A DNA stretch of 64,000 nucleotides from Pseudomonas aylmerensis (lineage in GTDB: Bacteria; Pseudomonadota; Gammaproteobacteria; Pseudomonadales; Pseudomonadaceae): the NCBI RefSeq assembly GCF_001702265.1, contig NZ_MAUE01000002.1, positions 1 through 64,000 of the forward strand, read 5' to 3'. Of the stretch, positions 1-7,409 are shown one piece after another (the stretch's first letter is position 1; the number at the start of each line of letters is the position of its first letter). The position numbers were made by a program, and so were the translations under genes. Below the pieces are notes generated by a model. That model ran no database searches and was not told the DNA's origin. It saw nothing but the letters and a program-made list of their open reading frames with translations.

Positions 1-117
1 GATTGCGGTGTGTGAAGACGAAATGAACCGAAAGTTCGACGCTCACAAAACACCGAAAGCTATCACATACCCAATTTGCTGAAGCGAGACCATATGGTCA
101 CGACTCAGTACCCGAAT
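1..117 (+). other. 23S-5S rRNA internal spacer (partial)
   Basis: This stretch lies directly before the first 5S gene and resembles the spacer that follows 23S rRNA in Pseudomonas, including the repeated 'accgaaag' words. No 23S 3' end can be recognised, so the 23S gene must lie to the left of the window. It is presumably transcribed as part of the rRNA precursor. Confidence 0.75.
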
Positions 118-237
118 TTCTTGACGACCATAGAGCATTGGAACCACCTGATCCCATCCCGAACTCAGCAGTGAAACGATGCATCGCCGATGGTAGTGTG
201 GGGTTTCCCCATGTGAGAGTAGGTCATCGTCAAGATT
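118..237 (+). rRNA. rrf: 5S ribosomal RNA, copy 1
   Basis: This is a 120-nt 5S rRNA, a component of the large ribosomal subunit. It carries the Pseudomonas 5S landmarks: the complementary ends 'cttgacgacc' and 'ggtcatcgtcaag', the conserved 'ccatcccgaactcag' loop and the 'gatggtagtgtggggtttcc' arm. It is the last gene of an rRNA operon whose 23S gene lies off the left edge. A strong hairpin terminator follows. A second, identical 5S gene starts 104 nt further on. Confidence 0.97.
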
Positions 238-246
238 AAATTCCAG

Positions 247-282
247 AACCCCTGTTTGCTAACGCAAACAGGGGTTTTGTTT
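247..282 (+). terminator. Rho-independent terminator after 5S copy 1
   Basis: A 13-bp perfect stem (247-259 with 264-276) closes a 4-nt loop and is followed by a T-rich run. It sits 10 nt after the first 5S gene and therefore lies between the two 5S copies. Read-through would be needed to transcribe the second copy from the same promoter. Confidence 0.9.
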
Positions 283-341
283 ATGTAGAAGTCCATGAAT
301 TTCATCGGCACGTTGCTTCATGACGGGCTGATACACAGAAT

Positions 342-461
342 TTCTTGACGACCATAGAGCATTGGAACCACCTGATCCCATCCCGAACTCAGCAGTGAAA
401 CGATGCATCGCCGATGGTAGTGTGGGGTTTCCCCATGTGAGAGTAGGTCATCGTCAAGATT
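342..461 (+). rRNA. rrf: 5S ribosomal RNA, copy 2 (tandem duplicate)
   Basis: This is a second 120-nt 5S rRNA gene, identical to copy 1 at every base by eye. The identity extends a few bases upstream ('gaattt'), while the following terminator has the same design but differs in sequence. This suggests duplication of a 5S-plus-terminator unit. Tandem terminal 5S genes occur in one rRNA operon of several fluorescent pseudomonads. No separate promoter was identified in the 104 nt between the copies. Confidence 0.97.
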
Positions 462-469
462 GAATTCCG

Positions 470-506
470 AAACCCCTGTCTGCTAGCGCAGACAGGGGTT
501 TTGTCG
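470..506 (+). terminator. Rho-independent terminator after 5S copy 2
   Basis: A 14-bp perfect stem (470-483 with 488-501) with a 4-nt loop is followed by a short T-rich tract. It ends the rRNA operon. Confidence 0.9.
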
Positions 507-591
507 TTTATGGGAAGATGGAAACCTCTGTGGTTCGAACCCCTGGGCATCCGAGAGAGGCAATCCAAAGGGCAACCCATATTGCCGACAC

Positions 592-624
592 AAAAAAGCC
601 AGTGCCTGCTATCAGGCACTGGCT
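592..624 (-). terminator. Rho-independent terminator of the TonB receptor gene
   Basis: A 12-bp perfect stem (597-608 with 613-624) with a 4-nt loop is followed, on the minus strand, by a run of six T. It lies 20 nt downstream of the receptor stop codon and ends the sigma/anti-sigma/receptor unit. Confidence 0.9.
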
Positions 625-643
625 GGGGTTGAACGCTATCGGA

Positions 644-3139
644 TTAGAACTGGTAACTCAGTGTTGCGCTGACGTTGCGTTCTTCCCCCAGATAGCAGAA
701 GTTCAGGCTGGCACAGGAGGCTACATACGTCTCGTTGGTCAGGTTATTGGCATTCAGTCGCACATCCACACCCTTCAAGCCGACCTTGCCTAAGTCGTAA
801 CCTAGCGAAGCATCAAACAAGGTGTAGGACGGTACCTTCATGGTGTTCTCCGCATCTGCCCAGCTGTACCCGACATAGCGCACACCGCCCCCAAGCCGCA
901 CTCCGTCCAAGGCGCCACTATCAAATTTGTAGTCCGCCCACACCGAGGCCATATGACGAGGTGCCTGTGTCGGCGAGTTGCCCTTGTTCTCAATCACGTT
1001 GTCCGCGGTACTCAAGGTACTCACCATCGACTTGGAATACTCGATGTCGGTGAAGGTGTAGCTACCCAAGACCTTCAGGTTATCGGTTAGCTGCATATGA
1101 GCCTCCAACTCCAACCCCTGAGAGCGCACAGCGCCTACGGCACGATAGAAGTTCTCCTGTGGCAACTTGGTCGCGAGGTTCTCCTGGTCGATGCGGAACC
1201 ATGAGGCCGTAAACAGGTTGTCAGTGCCCGGCGGTTGATACTTCAGCCCCACCTCCCACTGCGTCCCGTCCGTAGGCGCGAGAGGATTGCCCGAGCTGTC
1301 TGAATAAGAGTTCGGATTGAAGGACTCGGAGTAGCTGACATACGGCGCCAGGCCGCTATCAAACAAGTACAGCGCGCCCGCGCGGCCGGTGAGCTTGGTT
1401 CGCTTGTCACTGATCTCAGTGCCGAGTGGTCGCCCCGCCTCAGCGATACGATTTTCATCGGACGTCTCTACCCAGTCCTGGCGCATTCCCAGGGAAAAAC
1501 GCCACTTATCCATTTCGATCAGGTCCTGCAGATAAACGCCGGTCTGTTCCAGGCGTCGCAGATAACTGGTCGGGCTGTAGTAACTGATAGCCGAGTTGCC
1601 ATAGACCGGGTTGAACGCATTGATCGGTTGCAGTGACCCGCTCGTCCAGTCCACCACCGTTTTACGTCGTTGATAATCTGCGCCCATCAGCACGGTGTGC
1701 TTGGTGGCCCCCGTAAAGAATTCGGCTTGCAGCATGTTATCGATGATGAACGCATGCAGCTTCTCATCACCGCCCGAGTAGTAGCGATTCAGTTCATTGC
1801 TGGTCGGTGTGGTCCAGCCGTAGGCGTATACCTGATCCAACTTCACCTTGGAGTCCAGGTAACGAAAGTTCTGGCGCGCGGTGAAGACATCATTGAAGCG
1901 ATGCTCAAACTGATAGCCAAACGACTGCTGATCGCGCTTATAGCCATCAACCCCCGGCTCACCCTCAAAGAAGTGGCTGGAGATCCGCTGACCATTGCGC
2001 TGATGCAATGCCCCATCTGCCGGCATTCCGCCGTGGTAGCCGCCATCAGGATCGTGCTGCAGATACGCTTGCAGCGTCAGCGAAGTGTCATCGGTAAAAT
2101 CGATGCTCAGTGTCGGCGCCAAAGCGAAGCGCTTTTCCTTGGCGTGATCAAACTGTGTGTCGGACTTATCCGTTAGCCCTGTGAGTCGATAGGCAATGCG
2201 CTTGTCATCATCCACAGGCCCACTGAAGTCAAAGCCCATGCCGCGCTGCCCGTTGCTGCCGACGGTTGCCTGCACCTGGTGATAAGGCTCGAACAATGGC
2301 TTCTTGCTGGTCAGCGCCACCAGGCCGCCGGGCGAACTGCGTCCATACAGCACTGAAGAGGGGCCCTTGAGAATGTCCACGCGTTCCAGAAAGTACGGAT
2401 CCACCTGCATCGTGCTGTACGTACCGCTGTCCCCCATGGACTTCAGCCCATCGAGGTAAATGTTATCCACAGAACCATCGTTGAAGCCGCGCATTGCCAC
2501 ATAGTCATATCGATGAGTGGCGCCATATGGGTTGGTCAACACGCCAGGGGTGTAACGCATGGCTTGAGCAACCGTCTGCGAGCCCTGGTCGTCCATCTGC
2601 TCGCGCGTGACGACCGAAACCGTTTGCGAGGTTTCCAGCAACGCGGTGCTGGTCTTGGTCGCGATCTGGCTGTGAGTCGCGTTGTAGCCTTCCATGCTTC
2701 CCAGTGCGTTACCCAAGGCAAATCCCTTGATATCAGTGGTCGGTAACGTGAGCGCAGTACTTTGCGGCGTCGCCTGCAGCACGAAACTGACACCGTCTTC
2801 GGAAATAGCCTGCAAGCCGGAGCCGTTGAGCAAATGATTCAGGCCCTGTTCGGCGGAATACTCGCCCTGCAGTCCGGTCGATTGTCGGCCCTGAGTTTGC
2901 GCAGGCGTGGCGGAAAGAGTGATGCCTGCCTGCCGGGCGAACTGATTGAGCGCGTCGCTCAGCGGCCCTGCGGGAATCTCATAGTGTTGACTGACCTGTA
3001 CGGCACCTGCCTCTGCGGCCATGCTGCTGGTCGATACCACGCTGATGCCCATCGCTGTCGACAGCATTGCCGCGCGTACGGCTTTCCTCAATAACGGGTA
3101 GGAAGAGTTGGAAGAGTTGCGGGGAAAACGCACAGTCAT
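644..3139 (-). CDS. TonB-dependent siderophore receptor with STN signalling domain
   Basis: Outer-membrane transducer that imports a ferric siderophore using TonB energy and signals through the adjacent FecR. The 831-residue product has a long signal peptide ending near 'SSMAAEA', an STN domain of about 80 residues ('YEIPAGPLSDALNQFARQAG'), a plug with 'VLKGPSSVLYGR'-type motifs, and a 22-strand-type barrel ending in 'SYQF'. Two cysteines near the C terminus (CASLNFC) resemble ferrichrome/ferrioxamine-type receptors. The start at 3139 was preferred over an upstream ATG at 3217, because the extra 26 residues would precede the signal peptide. FecR and FecI genes lie immediately upstream on the same strand. 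The actual siderophore cannot be told from sequence. Confidence 0.93.
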   Translation of the reverse strand: MTVRFPRNSSNSSYPLLRKAVRAAMLSTAMGISVVSTSSMAAEAGAVQVSQHYEIPAGPLSDALNQFARQAGITLSATPAQTQGRQSTGLQGEYSAEQGLNHLLNGSGLQAISEDGVSFVLQATPQSTALTLPTTDIKGFALGNALGSMEGYNATHSQIATKTSTALLETSQTVSVVTREQMDDQGSQTVAQAMRYTPGVLTNPYGATHRYDYVAMRGFNDGSVDNIYLDGLKSMGDSGTYSTMQVDPYFLERVDILKGPSSVLYGRSSPGGLVALTSKKPLFEPYHQVQATVGSNGQRGMGFDFSGPVDDDKRIAYRLTGLTDKSDTQFDHAKEKRFALAPTLSIDFTDDTSLTLQAYLQHDPDGGYHGGMPADGALHQRNGQRISSHFFEGEPGVDGYKRDQQSFGYQFEHRFNDVFTARQNFRYLDSKVKLDQVYAYGWTTPTSNELNRYYSGGDEKLHAFIIDNMLQAEFFTGATKHTVLMGADYQRRKTVVDWTSGSLQPINAFNPVYGNSAISYYSPTSYLRRLEQTGVYLQDLIEMDKWRFSLGMRQDWVETSDENRIAEAGRPLGTEISDKRTKLTGRAGALYLFDSGLAPYVSYSESFNPNSYSDSSGNPLAPTDGTQWEVGLKYQPPGTDNLFTASWFRIDQENLATKLPQENFYRAVGAVRSQGLELEAHMQLTDNLKVLGSYTFTDIEYSKSMVSTLSTADNVIENKGNSPTQAPRHMASVWADYKFDSGALDGVRLGGGVRYVGYSWADAENTMKVPSYTLFDASLGYDLGKVGLKGVDVRLNANNLTNETYVASCASLNFCYLGEERNVSATLSYQF

Positions 3140-3231
3140 GATCAAGGTCCGTAGAGGCCGGTGAGGGCAGATTGAAGGCTTACTGTCTAAGCCGGTCTCA
3201 CGGGAAAAAGCCGCCAAAAAAAGTCAGCACA

Positions 3232-4215
3232 TCAGACAGACCGCTCAAGGCTCACCCACCAACGCGTGCGATAGCGCACCTGGACGGGCAGGGTCTGCGG
3301 CAAGATCGCCAGCAACTTGTCGGTGTCTTCCAGGCGGAAAACCCCCGATAGCCGCAGGTCGGCGACATCTGCCGAGCAACCCAGATAGCCATGACGATAA
3401 CGTCCTACTTCCGCTAGGAAATCAGCCAGGCGCATGGCACGCGTCACGATCAGCCCATCAGCCCAGGCGCTGATGTCCATATCCAGGGGGGGGACAAGGG
3501 TGGCCTGGGTCGGGCTCACGAGGTAGTTTTGGCCCGCGTGAACCTGCGTTGACAGGCCATCTGCCTGGTGCGGGGAATGAATGGCGACATTGCCGCTGAC
3601 CACACTCAGCCGCGTGCATTCGCTGTCTTGGCGTACGGCGAACCGGCCATCGATGCCTTCGAGCAAGCCGTGGCGTGTTTTCACCAGCAACGGCGTGGAT
3701 GCGGCCGCGCCGCAGGTCACCAGGATTTCGCCGCGCAGCAGGGTGATCAGGCGTTGCTGCGGGTTGAAGTCCAGGTCCACTGCACTGTCAGTATTGAGTT
3801 GCAGGCGGGTGCCATCCGGCAACTGGATGCTGCGCCGTTCGCCGGTGGCCGTAGCGAGGTCGGAGGTCCAGCGCTGCCAGCCGGCGAGGTCGCGACTGAT
3901 CCAGGCCGCGGATCCGAGCAGCACGACACCCGACAACAGCTTCAGCGCCTGCCGTCGTCCCAGCCCCTGTGCACTGCTCTCAAGTGCCCTATGCGCCCCG
4001 GGAATCGCCGTGAGTTGGCTGCTCAATTCCTGTTGCAGCGCCTGCACCCGTTGCCAGGCCAGTTCGTGGTCGTGGTGAGCGGCGCGCCAATGCTCACATT
4101 GCGCGCGCAGGCGCACATTGGCGCGGTTGTTACGCAGGCGCAGTGCCCAGCTGATAGCTTGTTTGACCACCTGGGGATCCGGCCCGGAACGCGCGACGTT
4201 ATCCATCGGCGTCAT
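3232..4215 (-). CDS. FecR-type anti-sigma / sigma regulator
   Basis: Inner-membrane regulator that relays siderophore binding from the TonB receptor to the FecI-type sigma factor. The 327-residue protein has the FecR plan: an N-terminal cytoplasmic DUF4880-like region with conserved tryptophans ('HWRAAHHDHELAWQRV'), one membrane segment at about 90-108 ('LKLLSGVVLLGSAAW'), then a periplasmic FecR domain ('RSIQLPDGTRLQLNTDSAV') and a C-terminal DUF4974-like domain that would contact the receptor STN domain. Its ATG overlaps the sigma stop codon (ATGA), so the two are probably translationally coupled. The receptor gene follows after 92 nt. Confidence 0.93.
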   Translation of the reverse strand: MTPMDNVARSGPDPQVVKQAISWALRLRNNRANVRLRAQCEHWRAAHHDHELAWQRVQALQQELSSQLTAIPGAHRALESSAQGLGRRQALKLLSGVVLLGSAAWISRDLAGWQRWTSDLATATGERRSIQLPDGTRLQLNTDSAVDLDFNPQQRLITLLRGEILVTCGAAASTPLLVKTRHGLLEGIDGRFAVRQDSECTRLSVVSGNVAIHSPHQADGLSTQVHAGQNYLVSPTQATLVPPLDMDISAWADGLIVTRAMRLADFLAEVGRYRHGYLGCSADVADLRLSGVFRLEDTDKLLAILPQTLPVQVRYRTRWWVSLERSV

Positions 4216-4727
4216 GATTCATACCGCAGCACGTAACAGTGGTAGAGCGCTTCGGCGACGTATCGCTCGACCGAGCGCAGCGACACGTCCATCTGTTGTG
4301 CGATTTGCTTGTACGTCAATCCATCGCACTGAGCCAATAGAAAAGCCTTACGCACCTTTGGCTTCAGTCCTTCAAGAAGTCGGGCGACCTCTTCCAACAA
4401 CTCCAGCACCAATGCCCGCGCTTCGGCACTCGGGGCCAATGCTTCCGGCAAATGGGCGATGGACTCAAGGTAGGCCCGTTCGATTTCCTCGCGACGCCAG
4501 TGATCAATCACCAAGCCGCGTGCGATGGTGCGCAGGAAAGCCCGAGGTGCCCTCAGTTCAAACCGTTCGGTTTTCTGCAGCAGCCGCACAAAGGTGTCTT
4601 GAGCCAGGTCGGCAGCATCCGCAGCATTCCCCAGGCGCCCGCGCAGCCAGGTCTTCAGCCAGTGGTGATGGGTGCTGTAAAGCGTGTGCACGACATTTTC
4701 ACACGCGAGGTACTCAGAAGACGGCAT
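4212..4727 (-). CDS. FecI-family ECF sigma factor
   Basis: Extracytoplasmic-function sigma factor that directs RNA polymerase to the receptor gene when the siderophore is present. The 171-residue protein has region 2 ('DAADLAQDTFVRLLQ', 'PRAFLRTIARGLVIDHWRR') and region 4 ('GLTYKQIAQQMDVSLRSVERY') with the FecI-like 'RAYLESIAHLPE' linker. That linker is almost identical to the one in the second sigma factor at 22853-23362. A Fur-box-like sequence lies 26 nt upstream, so iron starvation should derepress it. It heads the minus-strand sigma/FecR/receptor unit. Confidence 0.94.
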   Translation of the reverse strand: MPSSEYLACENVVHTLYSTHHHWLKTWLRGRLGNAADAADLAQDTFVRLLQKTERFELRAPRAFLRTIARGLVIDHWRREEIERAYLESIAHLPEALAPSAEARALVLELLEEVARLLEGLKPKVRKAFLLAQCDGLTYKQIAQQMDVSLRSVERYVAEALYHCYVLRYES

Positions 4728-4753
4728 TCAAACTGACCTGGCCAAACGTTACA

Positions 4754-4772
4754 AATGATAATTAGTCGCATT
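4754..4772 (-). promoter_or_regulatory. Putative Fur box of the FecI gene
   Basis: The 19-nt AT-rich sequence aatgataattagtcgcatt resembles the Fur consensus built from GATAAT hexamers. It lies 26 nt before the sigma start. The same core, aatgataattNNtcNcaNt, occurs before the second FecI gene at 22816-22834, which supports a shared regulator. Confidence 0.65.
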
Positions 4773-4866
4773 GTTTGGGAGGCTGAAAAATTTTGCAACT
4801 CTGATCCTTGTACGACAACCACTTGTCGGTTTCCTACGCAAAATAAGGATCCTTCTCACAATTTCC

Positions 4867-4893
4867 TAAGTTTTGCCGGGGCCTGGCCGAAAG
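4867..4893 (+). promoter_or_regulatory. FliA (sigma-28) type promoter of the chemoreceptor gene
   Basis: TAAG (4867-4870), a 15-nt spacer, then GCCGAAA (4886-4892) matches the flagellar sigma-28 pattern TAAA-N15-GCCGATAA in spacing and in most bases. It lies about 110 nt upstream of the chemoreceptor start and fits co-regulation with motility. Confidence 0.6.
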
Positions 4894-5005
4894 CCTGACG
4901 AGCCATGCGTGCACCGAAATAGAGCAGCCACAGAAGCTGCCTATACCGTACATGGAATGTTCCACTCGGCACGCTCACCCCCCTTTGGCAAAAGAAGTCG
5001 ATGAA

Positions 5006-6886
5006 ATGAATCTCAAATTCAGTCATAAAATTCTGTTGGCCGCGTCAGGCGTCGTGGTTCTGGCCTTCGCGTTATTCACCCTCTACAACGACTACCTGCA
5101 ACGCAGCACCATCAAGCAGAACCTGGAATCGTCTATCCAGCAATCCGGTGAACTCACTGCCAGCAGTGTGCAGAACTGGCTCAGTGGTCGAATACTGGTG
5201 CTCGAAAGCCTGACGCAAAACATTGCCCATCAGGGCAGTGGTGCCGACCTCCCAGGATTGGTCGATCAGGCGGCCTTCACCTCCAACTTCCAGTTCACCT
5301 ATGTCGGGCAAACCAACGGTGTGTTTACCCAACGTCCTGACGCGAAGATGCCCGACGGCTATGACCCTCGCCAGCGCCCCTGGTACAAGCAAGCTGTAGT
5401 CGCCGATAAGCCCATGCTCACGCCGCCGTACATGGCCGCAGTGGGTGGGCAGATCGTAACCATCGCCATGCCAGTGAAAAAGAACGGCGAATTGCTCGGT
5501 GTGGTCGGTGGCGACCTGAGCCTGCAGACCTTGGTGAAGATCATCAACTCGGTGGATTTCGGTGGTATTGGCCACGCGTTTCTGGTCAGTGGTGACGGCC
5601 AGGTCATCGTCAGTCCGGATCAGGACCAGGTGATGAAAAACCTCAAGGACATCTACCCAGGCACCCACGTCCGTATCGAGAAAGTCAGCCAGGATGTGGT
5701 CCTCAATGGTCAGGACCGAATCTTGTCATTCACCCCTATCAGCGGGTTGCCGGGTGCAGATTGGTACATCGGCCTGTCGATCGACAAAGACAAAGCCTAC
5801 GCACCGCTGGGTAAATTCCGTACTTCCGCACTGATCGCCATGCTGATCGCCGTGGTCGTCATTGCTGTGCTGCTGAGCTTGCTGATCCAGGTACTGCTGC
5901 GCCCTCTGACCACCATGGGTGTGGCCATGCAGGACATTGCCCAGGGCGAGGGCGATTTGACCCGCCGCCTGGCTGTCACCAGCAAGGATGAGTTCGGCGA
6001 AGTCGGCAGTGCGTTCAATCAGTTCGTGGAGCGCATTCACGCCTCGATTTCCGAAGTGTCTTCGGCCACTCGCCAGGTGCATGACTTGTCGCAGCGCGTG
6101 ATGGCGTCTTCGAACGCCTCGATCGTCGGCTCCGACGAACAAAGCGCCCGCACCAATAGCGTGGCCGCCGCGATCAATGAGCTGGGGGCGGCCACCCAGG
6201 AAATTGCACGTAACGCCGCCGACGCTTCCCAGCATGCCAGCGGTGCCAGTGAGCAGGCCGACGATGGCCGCAAAGTGGTGGAGCAGACCATCCTGGCGAT
6301 GTCTGCGCTGTCGCAGAAGATCAGCCTGTCCTGCACGCAGATCGAAACCCTGAATGCCAGCACCGACAATATTGGCCACATCCTTGATGTGATCAAAGGC
6401 ATCTCCCAGCAAACCAACTTGCTCGCGCTCAACGCCGCCATCGAGGCAGCGCGCGCTGGCGAGGCCGGGCGTGGTTTTGCGGTGGTCGCCGATGAGGTCC
6501 GCAACCTGGCTCACCGTACCCAGGAGTCGGCCGAAGAGATCCACAAGATGATCACCTCGCTGCAAGTGGGCTCGCGTGAAGCGGTGACCACCATGAATGC
6601 CAGCCAGGCATCTAGCGAAGAGAGCGTAGAAGTCGCCAACCAGGCCGGTGAGCGCCTGGTCAGCGTGACGCAGCGGATCGTCGAGATCGATGGCATGAAC
6701 CAATCCGTCGCCGCGGCCACCGAGGAGCAGACCGCGGTAGTGGAAACGCTCAACGTCGACATCAACCAGATCAACCTGCTGAACCAGCAGGGTGTGGCCA
6801 ACCTGAATGAAACCTTGAAGGACTGCGATGCGCTGTCGCAGCAGGCCAATCGGTTGAAGCAACTGGTCGACAGCTTCAAGATTTGA
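5006..6886 (+). CDS. Methyl-accepting chemotaxis protein with dCache_1 sensor
   Basis: Inner-membrane chemoreceptor that controls CheA. The 626-residue protein has a first membrane segment (about 9-27), a periplasmic dCache_1 domain (about 30-275), a second membrane segment (about 285-312), HAMP ('[24 protein letters not shown]') and the cytoplasmic hairpin with the signalling tip '[26 protein letters not shown]' shortened here to its diagnostic core [19 protein letters not shown]. Pocket residues Y119, R124, W126, Y127, Y142 and D170 align with the amino-acid motif of PctA-type receptors, but the aspartate expected at position 144 is alanine. The ATG at 5006 was chosen over 4952 because the membrane segment begins right after it. 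No CheR/CheB-docking pentapeptide is seen at the C terminus (SFKI). Confidence 0.95.
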   Translation: MNLKFSHKILLAASGVVVLAFALFTLYNDYLQRSTIKQNLESSIQQSGELTASSVQNWLSGRILVLESLTQNIAHQGSGADLPGLVDQAAFTSNFQFTYVGQTNGVFTQRPDAKMPDGYDPRQRPWYKQAVVADKPMLTPPYMAAVGGQIVTIAMPVKKNGELLGVVGGDLSLQTLVKIINSVDFGGIGHAFLVSGDGQVIVSPDQDQVMKNLKDIYPGTHVRIEKVSQDVVLNGQDRILSFTPISGLPGADWYIGLSIDKDKAYAPLGKFRTSALIAMLIAVVVIAVLLSLLIQVLLRPLTTMGVAMQDIAQGEGDLTRRLAVTSKDEFGEVGSAFNQFVERIHASISEVSSATRQVHDLSQRVMASSNASIVGSDEQSARTNSVAAAINELGAATQEIARNAADASQHASGASEQADDGRKVVEQTILAMSALSQKISLSCTQIETLNASTDNIGHILDVIKGISQQTNLLALNAAIEAARAGEAGRGFAVVADEVRNLAHRTQESAEEIHKMITSLQVGSREAVTTMNASQASSEESVEVANQAGERLVSVTQRIVEIDGMNQSVAAATEEQTAVVETLNVDINQINLLNQQGVANLNETLKDCDALSQQANRLKQLVDSFKI

Positions 6887-6901
6887 ACCGCTGATCAACC
6901 T

Positions 6902-6930
6902 GGCAGGCGCGGAGCATTCTGCTCCTGCCG
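6902..6930. terminator. Hairpin between convergent chemoreceptor and mgoD-like genes
   Basis: A 6-bp stem (6911-6916 with 6920-6925) with a 3-nt loop can be extended imperfectly by flanking bases. It fills the 45-nt gap between two convergent genes, so it could end both transcripts, but there is no clear T run on either side. Confidence 0.4.
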
Positions 6931-6931
6931 C

Positions 6932-7390
6932 TCAACCCAGCAACCGCCGCACATTCTCCAGGGCACTGTCGGCGAACCCCTGCAAGAACTGCTCGAATCC
7001 AGCCTGTGCTGCATCCATGGGCTCGGCAACGAGGGTCCAGGTCACCCTGGAACACTCCGTACCCATGGCTTCCACCTGGATGGCCGCCCACAACCTGGCC
7101 ACGCCCAGCGTGTTGTAGAGGGTGGTCCAGGTCATGTGCATGGCGTGTTCGTCGCGGCTGTTGAGTTGCTCCACGACACAGTGGCCGTCGCGGAAAAACT
7201 TGCGACGTAAAGCGCCCACGCCGGTGCCGATCATTTCGATATGCGTGAGCGCCGGGATGAATACGTTGAAGCCGGCAAACTGTCCCACCATGCTCCACAG
7301 GCGGGTGGCAGGGCAGTCGACCACGACAGAGGCCACGATCGGCGGGGCGCTCGGGTTGCGGATTAATGTATCGGGTTGCAGTGGTTTCAT
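6932..7390 (-). CDS. mgoD: SRPBCC-fold protein, MgoD/PvfD-like
   Basis: A 152-residue protein of the SRPBCC (START-like, polyketide-cyclase/dehydrase) fold, recognised by 'VVVDCPATRLWSMVGQF' at the N terminus, a central beta-rich part and a long C-terminal helix ('FEQFLQGFADSALENVRRLL'). It is the last gene of the four-gene minus-strand cluster, 19 nt after the synthetase gene. The order DUF3050 - AurF-like - NRPS - cyclase-like matches mgoBCAD of Pseudomonas syringae and pvfABCD of Pseudomonas entomophila. Its chemical role in those pathways is not settled. The fold assignment is sound; the symbol depends on the context. Confidence 0.82.
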   Translation of the reverse strand: MKPLQPDTLIRNPSAPPIVASVVVDCPATRLWSMVGQFAGFNVFIPALTHIEMIGTGVGALRRKFFRDGHCVVEQLNSRDEHAMHMTWTTLYNTLGVARLWAAIQVEAMGTECSRVTWTLVAEPMDAAQAGFEQFLQGFADSALENVRRLLG

Positions 7391-7409
7391 GAGGGTGTCC
7401 TGAGGCGTT

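Noticed and set aside
525..570. A tRNA-like T-arm ('ggttcgaacccc') after the second 5S gene
   Set aside because: The T-stem pairs poorly on both strands, and no acceptor, D- or anticodon arm could be fitted around it.
5726..6898. A 390-codon minus-strand open frame opposite the chemoreceptor
   Set aside because: It is a shadow frame; the plus-strand product has all the chemoreceptor domains.
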